In this document: positions 47,945-59,150 of the stretch, piece after piece
Layout of the letters: the number at the start of each line of letters is the position of its first letter
Position numbering within the stretch: the stretch's first letter is position 1
Assembly: GCF_902150065.1 (NCBI RefSeq)
Contig: NC_043983.1
Span: forward strand, 9,889,821-9,953,820
Source: Myripristis murdjan
Taxonomy: Eukaryota; Chordata; Actinopteri; Holocentriformes; Holocentridae
Reading direction: 5' to 3'
DNA length: 64,000 nucleotides
Program-made: the position numbers and the translations under genes
The notes under the pieces: generated by a model
What the model was told of the DNA's origin: nothing
Seen by the model: only the letters and a program-made list of their open reading frames with translations
Databases searched by the model: none

Positions 47945-48197
47945 ACAACAGGCCGGTGTTCTCACTGAACCATGTGGCGTGCTACAACCAGACAATACCA
48001 CCAGGACACGGCAGACAATCACCACGACTGCGTCGGATGCAACAATGTCCATGACGACCACATTGACTTCGTGGTCATTGAGATCTCAGAGACAGAGTGT
48101 GTGAAACTGTAGCAAGGGGATCTGCAAGACTGTGAAGCAGACAGTGAGGGCGGCTGAAAAAATCATTGCATTTCTCCTCCCACCCTTTCAGCACATC
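47945..48197 (+). mobile_element. LINE C-terminal relic interrupted by a Tc1 element
   Basis: Just before the Tc1 inverted repeat the sequence encodes VRAAEKIIAFLLPPFQHIY, which matches the C-terminal theme of L2/Rex1-type LINEs (RTAEKIIG-LPSLQDIY). The upstream part is diverged and not readable as a protein. The relic stops at the TA where the Tc1 copy begins. Confidence 0.5.
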
Positions 48198-49376
48198 TAC
48201 ACTATATGGACAAAAGTATTGGGCCACACCTCTTAATCACTGAATTCAGGTGTTTAATTCAGTCCCATTGCCACAGGTGTATAAAATCAAACTCCTAGCC
48301 ATGCAGTCTGCCATTACAGACATTTGTGAAAGAATGGCTCGTTCTAAAGAACTCACTGAGCTCCAGTCTGGTACTGTAATAGTAATGTAATAGGATGCCA
48401 CCGTTGCAACAAGTCAGTCTGTGCAAATTCTTCCCTCCTAGATATCCCACCATCAACTGTAAGTGGTATTATGGCAAAGTGGAAACATTTAGGAAAAACA
48501 GCAACTCAGCCACCAGGTGGCAGACCACGTAAAGTTACAGAGCGGGGTGCTGAGGCACATAATGTGTAAAAGTGGCCAACACTCTGCTGATTCAATAACT
48601 GCAGAGCTCCAAACCTCCTCTGGCATTAACATCAGCACAAAAACTGCACTGAGAGCTTCATGGCATGGTTTTCCATGGCTGAGCAGCCGCATGCAGGCCT
48701 TACATCACCAAGCACAATGCCAAACGTTGGATGGAGTGGTGTAAAGCACGTTGCCACTGGACTCTGGAGTGGTGGAAACATTTTCTGTGGAGTGATGAAT
48801 CACGCTTCCCTATCCAACTTTTAAGTTTGGTGGAGGAGGGATAATGCTGTGGGCTTGTTTTTCTGGTGTTGGCTGAGGCCCCTCAGTTCCAATGAAGGGA
48901 AATCTTAATGCTTCAGCTCACCAAGACATTTTGGACAATTCTCTGCTTCCAACTTTGTGGGAACAGTTTGGGGAAGGCCCTTTTCTGTTCCATCATGACT
49001 GAGCCCCAGTGCACAAAGCAGCTCCATAAAGGCATGGCTGGCTGAGTTTGGTGTGGAAGAACTTGACTGGCCTGCACAGAGCCCTGAACTCAACCCCATC
49101 CAACACGTTTGGAATGATCTACAACGGAGATTTTGAATCAGGCCCTCTCGTCCAACATCAGTGTGTGACCTCACAAATGCTCTTCTGGATGAACGGGCAA
49201 AAATTCCCACAGACACACTCCAAAATCTTGTAGAAAGCTTTCTCAGAGGAGTGGAAGCTGTTCTCACTGCAAAGGGGGGACCAACTCCATATTAATGTCT
49301 ACAGATTTACACTGGGATGTTATAAAAGCTCCTGTGTAGGAAGCCCAATATTTAACTTCTTTGTCCCCCTGCCACT
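48198..49376 (+). mobile_element. Tc1-like DNA transposon, decayed copy
   Basis: The 5' inverted repeat starts CACTATATGGACAAAAGTAT just after a TA. The 3' end is a degraded counterpart (reverse complement GGACAAAGAAGTTAAATATT then GGG, around 49343-49367). Between them is a transposase reading-frame relic: an N-terminal ARSKELTELQSGT region with ATG near 48333, then GKTATQPPGGRPRKVTERG, then LWSDESRF-type sequence and, near the end, DWPAQSPELNPIQHVWNDLQ, ending AKGGPTPY (stop near 49295). This is the DDE transposase layout of Tc1-like elements of about 340 residues. Several stops and shifts make it non-functional. The total length of about 1.2 kb is normal for the family. Confidence 0.85.
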
Positions 49377-49660
49377 CAGCAGATTATAAGAATTGCATCC
49401 TATATATGAGGAGCAAAGAGGACAGTTATACCACATTAACAGGTTTGTGAATAAAGACAGCCACAATGATGAGCCTTGTTAATCCCGCCGAGAACCATTC
49501 AAAGACAGTGGAAGCAATCCTTGCATTCATCACTGTTACAGACTGCAACCTCATCCCGACCTGCGAGAGGCAGCACTGAGCCGCAAGGCGTCTAGCCTGC
49601 CGGAAATGCGTAAGAGGAAGAAGGGAAAGAAGAAGAAAACAGGCGGCTGGCTTTGAAACC

Positions 49661-52600
49661 ATGGCGTCCAGAACGGCAGGGACAGCTTCAAGTAGTGGCA
49701 GAGATACATGTGCCGATGGAAAGAGGTTGGTATATGTCTTTTATCGATCTATAGATATCTCTCATCTGTCATCGCGTTTCCTTCTTTAGTTAAAGTGTTG
49801 CGTACTGTGGCTGCTAGTCCTGTAACATTCAAGAGGGTGTGACTCAGGGGTCGATTGCCTGACTAACGTTTTGTTTTCATCAGTTGTTTTATTTAATTTG
49901 TAAAATACTTAACATAAGCATTGTATATTTCTAGTCCAGACGCTTGAGGGCTGTAAGTTGTCTGTGTGTACACTTCAGCCATTATGAACCGCAGCGTCAT
50001 GGCTAACCTGAAGTGTTTACAGACCATAATTCACTCACCATGCCTAACCAAAGGAAGGTCAGCTTCTGCACTGTCGATTTGACTGACATTTTTCTACATG
50101 TTTTTTTTTTTTACCGTCAGCTCTAAAGGTGCGAACAGCAAAGCCAACAACAACAACGGCGCTAAGAAGAAAACAAAACGTGAGTAAACGAAACGGCTCA
50201 TCATAAAGCACGCACCGAGAAACCATAAACTGGGCACAGTACATAGAGTTTTTTTTTTGTTTGTTTGTTTTGTTTTTTAGATTAGGCAATTATGAACCAA
50301 CAATTTGCATGAAAAATTCCTCATAATGTAATTATCCTGAGTTATTATCTTTCCCCGTTAGCAAGTGGGACTGTTGTCAAGTCTCGGTATCTGCAGGCTG
50401 TTGAGAAGACATCTCTTTCAAAGGTAATGCTCTTTTGGTGATTTTTTTTTTTTTTTTTCCACCATTCACCAGTGGTCATGTGGTCTAATTTTAATTTGTA
50501 AAGCACCAGATTGACCTTACCTGCCAATTTATCTATATTGCTAGATAAGATTTTTCAGATTTTGTCCTGCTTCACCTGTGTATGGACATGTCAAGTGCTC
50601 AGAGAGTGTATTGTGTGTGTTGTGTTGTCATCTGTCCTGTACATACTTGTGTCTCTCATTGCACCCCGCATCCGTTCACAGAGTAACTCGCTGACTAATG
50701 AGTCCATCAGCGTGCCACCGAGGCCTTCCTCACCCAAACCTAAATGTGTCAAACCAAAAGTGGGCACTCCACCGAGACGCTCAGTGGCCCCGCAGGCCCC
50801 TCCAACATGTAAGCGTTCTTCTACTGAAAAGTGGGAATTTGTTTCTGTACAGCGGCTGCTATTTTCCCAGAATGGTTAGATTTACCAAAATATTAATTGT
50901 GAGATGAAATGGGTTTGCACTTTAATTGTAAAGCATGCTATGGCATCGATATGCATAGATTATGATGAAATTATATTGTTGATCTTGTGATCTTGTGCTT
51001 AAGCCCTGTTGTGCAAAAATTTAAACCTATCAGACAACTGAAATGAGAAGTTGAATTGACTTCTGCTCTTGTTTCCCCACAGCAATGTCTTGTCTGCTTG
51101 AGCCTTCAGTGTTGGGGAAAAGTTTTCTGCAGTCCACTTTCTCAGATGGACACTGCATTCGACCAGATTTTGATGTTTCTGTCATTCAAGGTAAACAGTC
51201 AAAGCCCTCAAAGCTAGAGATTGAGTAACAAATGGGACTGTGTTGCATGCTGTAACATTTTTCTTATTACTTATCTAAGATAAGACAGTGAAACAAAAAG
51301 CCGAGAGAAACCCAGAGGATGTGAGGATGGAAATATTCCTGTTGTCCTACCTCACAGCTAAGGTACTGTATTAGTGGGTAACTAACCGCTGAAAACAGAT
51401 CCTAATGTATATACGTTGTTAAAAAGGGGCCCTTTTACTGAAGCTTTACCTAGTATTTGGATCTATTTATGCAGTTGTGTTACCATGCATATGAGTCAAT
51501 GAACATCATCTCACCATAATCTCATGCCTTACATGATATGGAAGATGGAACACAACACTCTGAAGCTGCGGGCTGAGGCAGAGGCAAAGCTCCTGCAGGA
51601 AATGGAGGAACAAGAGAGGCTCTATAATGAAGTCCAGGAGAAGAAGCGGCAGTACCTCCTCATGGAGAGGGACAGACAGAGGAACGAATTATTGGATTTA
51701 CAGGTTCGTCATTTTTTTCCCCCGTGTATGATGTTTAAGTGAATTTTATGTGACTACTAGAGCTGTGCAGTCTCTTATATCAATATTGTGATATGACACC
51801 AGATATTGTATGGGGTTTTGGATATGTAATAGCATGATATGCCATAAGTGTTACAGGTTTTAAAGGCTACCTTACAATAAGGGCTACAATCTTCTGAACT
51901 GATTACACTGTTCTAGCTGTTCCTGTTTTTGTCTTTACCTGCTTGGTCATCATAATCACATTCAGTTCACAAACAAATTTATCAACAATGTCTTATATGG
52001 GAATATATTTAAAAGCACAAAATAGTCCTTCCAATATCGTCTGAGCATCGATATCAAAGTATTTGATTGAAGACTTTGTAATATTTGATTTTGTTAGTGA
52101 CCATGATTTTAATAAAAGGTATTTTTAACATAATAAATTTTTGAGATACTTTGAAATACTTCAGTGAGACAAGAATATGGATTTGCCCTGTACTTAGCAG
52201 ACACAGTGTGAGTATCATCTATTTGCTAACTCAGTCACTTCTGCTTTCTACTGGGTTCCTGCGCAGGGCTTAGAACGTATGGAATATTAGGTAAACTCAT
52301 TTATGACCATGTCCAGTTAAAATATAAAAAGAGAAGACCATAATGGGGGAAAATATACTAAAAAAATCACTGGCACACCATAAACCCCTAAGAGAAACTG
52401 TGTATATCAGCCACACAGGTATAATAATTAGCCTGTAATATCTATATTGACAGTATGACTGTTAATATAGACATTAATTGTCGTCAATCATTGTAAAATT
52501 TTGAGAAAGTAATTTGAAATCTGTAAAACTGCACCCTGGAGAAGCATAGAATTATATGTACTGTGTTTCCATGAATTGACAGCAAGTTTTTGATTTTCAT

Positions 52601-53461
52601 CCTTGCTTTATTATCATTTTCTGTCAGATTGCTGCATTGACTCCTGTGGCAGAGGCTGCCAAGCAGTTCACGAAGGAGTACAAATCTTTTGCCTCAGCCA
52701 TTGACACCACCCGCCATGAGCTGCCTGTCAAGAACTTCCACATTGAGGGGGACCAAAGGCAGTTCCTGGGTTGGTGTTGACATGTTCAAAAGCGTATTAT
52801 GGAAATCAAAATAAAGGTCATCCAAATTAATGGAGTGTGAAGTAACAGTGTCCTGATTAATGGAAAATGCTTTGTAGAGTATGTGAGAGAAAAGGCACTA
52901 AATAGCACATATTTGTTTTGTAGAACATCATTATAAAATATATTGCTATTCACTGCTTTCAGATAAAGCGGAGGCTTGCCTGAAGGAGACTGAGAGGCTG
53001 CTGGAGGAGTGCACACAAGGAGATCAGCAGCACAACAGCACCTGTGTAGAGTGCCTGAGAGACATGAAAATGACCTCCAAGGACATCAGCCAGCAGCTTT
53101 CAGGGTATGAACGTTTAAAAAAAAAAAAATAATAATAATAATAAAGTGACTCCTGTTCTGTATTCTGTCTGTGAGCCCTGCTGCAAGGAGGGCTTTAATA
53201 ATCATATTTAATTAGTATTTAGTAATTTAGTATTTAATAATCATAGCAGCTTAGACATCACATTTCACAAGTTTCATATGGGAGTTTGTTTTTGCAGCGC
53301 TTGGACTCACGTTGTTGTCTTGTGTCTCATGCAGAGCTTTTTCAGAGCTGCTGGAGCTGTCATCCTCAGTCTGCCGCCACACGGTGCTCTGCCAGCAGGC
53401 CCTGGAGGAGGAGCAGCTCTGTACAACCAGAGCCCAGGAGCTGTACTGCCCCGGACAGTGA
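49661..53461 (+). CDS. haus8: HAUS augmin-like complex subunit 8 (10 coding exons)
   Basis: Augmin recruits gamma-tubulin to spindle microtubules so that new ones branch from old; HAUS8 (Hice1) carries the microtubule-binding N-terminus. Coding exons: 49661-49725, 50121-50179, 50362-50423, 50682-50808, 51083-51190, 51280-51362, 51545-51703, 52628-52769, 52963-53104, 53335-53461. All junctions are GT-AG with compatible phases, giving 357 residues. The N-terminus is basic and low-complexity (KANNNNGAKKKTKP), then the conserved VVKSRYLQ (about 46-53), then a Ser/Pro/Lys-rich linker (63-105). A coiled-coil-prone segment lies at about 165-225 (LLQEMEEQERLYNEVQEKKR) and more helical sequence at about 270-345. 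Human HAUS8 is somewhat longer. The exon 7 acceptor has a weak polypyrimidine tract but keeps the frame. It lies directly upstream of sac3d1 and cpamd8, and HAUS8-CPAMD8 adjacency agrees with what I recall for mammals. Confidence 0.9.
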
Positions 53462-53547
53462 AAGATACCACATGGCATGGGATGCACTTTGTATATATTT
53501 TGTAAATTTAGAATGATACTGTTTTAATAACTGTAACTTTACTAATG

Positions 53548-53553
53548 AATAAA
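53548..53553 (+). terminator. haus8 polyadenylation signal
   Basis: AATAAA 87 bases after the haus8 stop, followed within 30 bases by GT/T-rich sequence (GCTCGTTTTTATATTTGTGC). Confidence 0.75.
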
Positions 53554-54149
53554 GCCGTTTATGAACATGCTCGTTTTTATATTTGTGCTGCTGCTGTTTC
53601 CCGACTTGTTAATATTATCGATTAAACCATCTGTGACAACACAGACAATAATGTTTGTCTGGGGATGCATAGTGTAACAGCTTCTACATCATCAGAGTAA
53701 ATTGATGTTTAACATAGGCAGGTAACTAAAAAAGCAAAGTTGTAAGGACAGTCTCACCCAAATCAAAATATATTGGAGACTAAAATTAATGGGTTTTAAC
53801 TGGTGGTGAGTGAAATCACTGAGTTCATTGCAGCTGAAAACCATGTTGTAGCCGGAAGTCATACTATTGGTGGAAATATAAATATTTATGTCATACAGTT
53901 TAAATCTAAACAAAGCTAATGAACTATTGGAAGAAGAGTGTTTATTGTGATATAAATTAATAAAATGTATTAATTCTTAAATGAGCAGACCATAAAAGTG
54001 AAGCGGAATAAATCGGAAACCTGGCGCAAATTTGTAGACCAATAGGATTCAAGTAACTGTCGCCAAATCCGGATGTGACGTTACATTAAAAAAAAACAGA
54101 CAAGCTGCCATTGGTGGATTCTGATAGGTGACGGCAGTTGCTGCGAATA

Positions 54150-57100
54150 ATGAGTAACAGGAGAACCTCTCGTCGCATGTGAGTTATTTTTTTTTTCCAT
54201 ACAAAGTGACATTGTCTCAACATTTGACCTGAAGTTAAGTCGTCTGTTGAATGTTATTAGCTTGGTTTATGCGCCGCGTCAGTCCCTTTGTGTCCACAGC
54301 TAGCACAGCGACAAGAGATACAAAACGTATGCATCCTCTGATGTCGGTAATGTTAGCCTGGCTGCTAACCGCTTGGCAGTGGTGCTGGTCAGTAACGTTA
54401 CAGGCTGGAGATGAGTTGTGCCAGAACACACAGGGATTAATGTTTGAGATAATCTAAACAAAGTGATTCATGCATTATTGAAGTTCTGTGAGAAAAGTCC
54501 ACGGAGGTCCACGGAGCTAGTTTGAGGCCAGGCTACTGTTAAATGTTCAATTACTCATAGCTAACTGGAGGATTTGTACTGTTTGGCTGCCGGAGGATAT
54601 ATTTACCATAAACAACGTACTACATTAAAGTTTAAAGGTAAAACTTGACGAATAGGTATTTTAAATCAATAAACAAGCATAAGTACAAGTGTATATTTAG
54701 GAAAAAATACTCTCCTCTATACAAAACGAACATGGTTGTGTTGCACTGATTCGAAACTATGGAAATTGGAACCAGAGAAACAATAATAACATCAAACAAT
54801 CATACAGGTTTGGGGAATATTGCACTAGGTTCCAGAATATAAGTAGATATGAATATGGAGAATGATGAACTTGGGTTTCGAGTTGATTATTTAAAAAGTG
54901 TAGGTAATGTTAGGTGCAGATGCTAGATATCAGCAGTTGTGATGCCATGGTTGCCCATTATGGTGACAGTGTGAAACCTTTGTTATCACTGATGAGTGAA
55001 GAAGCTGTAGTGTTTTCTTGTTTCAGATCATATGTGATTCTTCAGCTTTTATCTATAACCAATCTCTTCCTCATAAGCAGCTCCCACTCTCAAAGGAGGG
55101 GCCCACCTGCAGGGAGAGAGTGGAGAAAGAACCAGGGAACATGGCGAAGCCAAGGAGAAACAGCGATGAAAGAGGCAGAGGAGGAGAAACCTGGATGTCA
55201 GGAGCAGGAAACTGTGCCCAGGGGCTCCTGCCAGTCCATGTGCCCTCTCCGTGAGCTGCGTGAAAGAGAGGCACAAAAGCGACTGCATCGCTTTGAGATT
55301 TTGGAAGGTACTGAGAAAGATCGACGGCCCAGGGCAGATCCCTCGCGTATTGTGAAGGAGTACTCCAGACCAGCGGCTGGGAAAGACTCCACGATCCCCA
55401 CTGACCTGCGTCCACCTGCTGTGCTTCTAAAGACTGTGTGTTATCTGATTGATGATGTTGCTGCCTCCCCCAGTCTCCATCCTTGGACTGAGGCTAGTAG
55501 TATCTTACTAACTAAACCCCAATGTTGGCTAGATTGTTGATTAGTGAGTGATATACAGGACCCTGAAAATGATATGTTAACCCAAAATTACAAAGGATCT
55601 TGGCTGAAGAGGTGTTTCCACACACAAATCCTCGATATGAAAGGGACTAAATAAGAAAAACCTTACAGTATCTTTTCTCAAAGCTGATCATGAATTAGCT
55701 TTCAGATGGTGTTTTTGAAATGTTTCTGAACTCAAACTTCAGCCTTTATCTTTATCAATGGCTACAAAAAGGGTTTAAATATCTTTGCATAATCATAAGT
55801 GAAACTTAAAAATAAGGGAACTCTTGGTTTCTGGGCTATTATTAGTAAATCTAACCCTAACCCTAATGCCAAACTTTTGTTCTAGCCCAGTAATAGTATT
55901 GTATATAAATGTTATGGCAAAGTTTTTTCACAGAAAACAAACAAACAAAAATCTTAGCAATAGGAGACAATAAACAGAGTTATAAAAATAAAAACTCTAT
56001 TTAGACAGTTTTATAAGAGGTATGTGGCTTACTGCTGTCATTATTTCTATCAGGCCTCAACTAAATATTTTTTTTTTGCTAAGCTGCTTATGTTTGGTCA
56101 TTTACACTTGTAAGCTGGACTAGGTTTAATTTCCAGCCCCAATACCTTTCATGCTGCCCATCACTACGCTTTTACTTTTCTTGTTCCCTTGTGGTTATTG
56201 TTGCATCAAATTGCATTGATGACAGACTTTTGGTATCATTTTTATCCCCGCGCACCTTTTTATTGATAATTTCCCATGAAATAAAAGGGAACTTTGATAA
56301 ACCTTTGATGGTTGTAACTCTTGCCTTGGAGCTGGTGCAGAGTAACAGCCTGTAATTATGTGCTTACTCTTCCCTTGTTGGTTTGTGTTCCAGGTGTACA
56401 ACTTTGTCTTTGATCGGCTGCGTAGTGTGAAGCAGGACATGATCATACAGAGAGTGTCTGGGCTGGAGAGCATGACCATCCTGGAGCTCACAGTGCGTTT
56501 CCTCATCTATGCCTCCTACCGTCTTTGTGGTGAGCCCCTGCGGCTCTATGACCCACGCATCAATGACACACACCTCCAGGAGAGCCTGAGCTGGCTGCTG
56601 GACTGCTATGCCACTGGAGCGGGCCCGCACCCCAACCAGGAGGAGTTCCAGGCTCTTAGTCTGCTGTACAACTTGGGTTGGTTACTTTGCTTTGGCATTG
56701 TTAGATTTGCATGTATGTACAAGAATTGTACATACAATTAGTTGTTCAAAGGTTAAAGAAGCAGGCTGTTGACTTCAAAGTTGCCATCTAAAAATTGCCT
56801 TGCCAGATGGGAAAAATGAAACAGAAGCACTCTGTGTTCCCTCAGCACCTACAGTCCATATCCCCTTGAGCAAAGCACTTAACCAATAATTGCTTTTGGG
56901 TGGCTCACTGGCAACAGGACTGGCATTTCTGTGAGCAGCTCCCAAGTGTTAATGTGTATAACTGCGAAGAATGGCACTGATCAATGAGTATGTCTAAACA
57001 GCAGTTTGTTTCCTGAATAAATAAATACTGGATAACAAAAACAGTGTATCCCCACTGACAGGTTTTGACACATGGTGAGATTTTGTTGATTTCTTATACA

Positions 57101-57769
57101 AAAGCCAAGAACTGCAGTGGAATAAATTTGATATAAAACTTACTATGAACTCACATGTAAAAGTCATGTTTTTAAAAGGCACTTTAAAGCTTAATTGCCT
57201 AAAAGATGTATTTGATAACATGATCAGGATTATTTCCCTACTTGGGATTATAAAGTGTGTTCACATTTGAGGTTATTAATGCTGTTTCCCTCTCTCGCTC
57301 AGGTTCAACCCGAGCCATGCAGCACGCCATGGAGCTCCCTGAGCGGCTCCGTAACTCTCCTACCGTCAGCCTTGCCCTGTCCATCAGCCGGGCTTTCCTG
57401 GAGAGAAATCCTGTACGTCTGCTCCGACTGTCCCAGAAGCTGAACTTCCTGCAGAGCTGTGCCCTGCACCGGCACCTGGGGACGTGTTGCAGAGACCTTC
57501 TGCTCATCTACAGCCACGGACACAGCAGCCGCAACTGTCGCTTCCCCCTGAACAGGCTGGCTGAGCTCCTGGCTCTGGAAAGGTCGCTCACAGCCCAACT
57601 CTGTCAAACCTATGGAGTGGAAGTCAACCAGGACAACCAAGTGGTCTTCTCTAAAACTGCATTCACTGAGCCTGAACAAGGGAAACTGCACTGCGAACTG
57701 TATCACAACAAAGTGGCTGAGAAGCAGAGAGACCTCACCGTTGGAAGTGTTATTCATGGTTACACTTGA
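54150..57769 (+). CDS. sac3d1: SAC3 domain-containing protein 1 (4 coding exons)
   Basis: SAC3D1 (SHD1) belongs to the SAC3/GANP family and is linked to centrosome duplication and spindle progression. Coding exons: 54150-54178 (start MSNRRTSRR), 55027-55492, 56394-56676, 57303-57769, for 414 residues. An in-frame alternative acceptor at 55077/55078 would shorten exon 2 by 17 codons (397 residues). The SAC3/GANP domain begins at CPLRELREREAQKRLHRFE and continues with RADPSRIVKEYSRPAAGK, LRPPAVLLKTVCYL, FVFDRLRSVKQD and GAGPHPNQEEFQALSLLYN. This order and these blocks agree with human SAC3D1 as I recall it. Exon 2 joins exon 3 through an apparent GC-AG intron (GAG|GCTAGT to ccag|GTG), the only junction that keeps the family's E-V boundary and the frame. 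Exon 1 is tiny and relies on phase match and a good gtgagt donor. Confidence 0.88.
56820..56970 (+). repeat. Diverged teleost repeat in sac3d1 intron 3
   Basis: Contains CCTTGAGCAAAGCACTTAAC followed by CAATTGC-like sequence and GGGTGGCTCACTGGCAACA, then GTGTTAATGTGTATAACTG. This is the block order of a dispersed fish repeat (CCTTGAGCAAGGCACTTAAC ... GGGTG). Family not assigned. Confidence 0.5.
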
Positions 57770-58159
57770 GATGAATTAATGGAGTAATAGACCTTTCTCA
57801 CAGCAGCCATTTTAATCTGAAATAGCAGGGTAAACACAGGTTCTGTTGCATTGTTTTCTGTGAACAGTACCAGGACTGTTTACGGACATTACGGGTCTGC
57901 AACTGGGGCTCTTGTGTTGAAGGGGCTGCCCTCCACACTCTGTCACCCCGCTGCCTTACAACACTGGATGTCTTTTTTTGGTTAATTGTATGAACAATTG
58001 AATGCAAGGTTTGTGCCTGAAGTTTTAAAATGTGAACCACTTTGGTATTTATAGTGTTCAAACATTGTGTTGTTGAATTTTCCCAACAGAGTTCCTGAAA
58101 TAGTCCATAAAACATGGTGTGGCTCAAACAGTTCTCAGTTCTTGCCCATGCATTACCTC

Positions 58160-58185
58160 AATAAATAAAACAATAAATTTCAATA
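58160..58185 (+). terminator. sac3d1 polyadenylation signals
   Basis: Several AATAAA hexamers lie in tandem here, the first at 58160-58165, about 390 bases after the stop. The interval from the stop to here is then the 3' UTR. Confidence 0.6.
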
Positions 58186-59150
58186 AAAAATGTGATGTCT
58201 TATCCATAAGTACTGTATCTTGGCCTTTTATTTGACCCCTTTTCTAGATGTATGTAAGCCTAGTGGCCACTTGAGGGCGCCAGGAGACAGCAGAGAGCAC
58301 GAACGCAACCCTGAAGCAACAGAGAAGCTAAGTGACAAATTTTTCCAAATAATCCTACACACAAAGTGTTCACCCTGATGATTTTTATGTAACCTTTTGC
58401 AGTGTGTGAGGCATCGATGCTCTTCAAAAGAAAGCGTTTAAATGCTAGTTGGCACACGCAACCGCTTTTGAAAACTAACATGAAAAAAGGTTAATGTGAG
58501 ACGTCCGGGTAATTTATAGTTGCTAAAGTGCAGGCTATATGCTGCTGCTTACACGGATCAAGACCCTAGCGCTCTTGCTTTGGGAGCCGAGGACTGAGCG
58601 GAGGGATTGAGTGGATGAAGTGCAGGGCGACACTGATCGCCTCCTGACTCGCTACTATAGGAACTAAAAAAAAAAAAAAAAAAAAAAAAAAACCAGAGCA
58701 ACTTCAAAGGGATGACCAGGCACTACCAGAGAAGCAAAGAGTAGCAGCGAGGGATTTAACATTTTAAGCATTTCCTACAGTGAAACATTTGTGTGCGCTC
58801 AAGTGGGAGGACGCTTGTAATTTGTAATGCTGAAATATGAGAGAACGGAACCGGGGCGGATGAAGGCACATGGGAGAGGACTGTCCCTGCGCTTTGGGCT
58901 CTGAAAGAGAAAAAAATCGATTTACTTGGGATTGGATTTGGCGAAGTGGGATGATAAAAAACTTTATCATTGGTTCCCGGCGAAACTGCACACCTATCAT
59001 ACCAGCAAGCCTCAATGGATAGACCGCTGTAGACATAGTGACTGGTGAAAGTTCATTTAAGTTTTTTTTTTCTTGCTAGAGTTACTTGATCCAACCTCCC
59101 TCATAGGGGAGAGCGAGATATCTACCAATATCTCGGCTACTGAGGCCAAA
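58186..59150 (+). promoter_or_regulatory. cpamd8 promoter and 5' UTR region
   Basis: About 960 bases separate the sac3d1 3' end from the next start codon. It includes a poly-A run (about 58666-58692) and moderately GC-rich sequence near 58560-58640. There is no clear TATA box. The 5' UTR probably starts within this interval, but the exact start is not visible. Confidence 0.35.

Noticed and set aside
54251-54457. 68-codon frame in sac3d1 intron 1
   Set aside because: No domain, no splice support; lies between two well-phased exons.
55850-55868. Telomere-like CTAACCCTAACCCTAA
   Set aside because: Only about two and a half units; too short to be an interstitial telomere of note.
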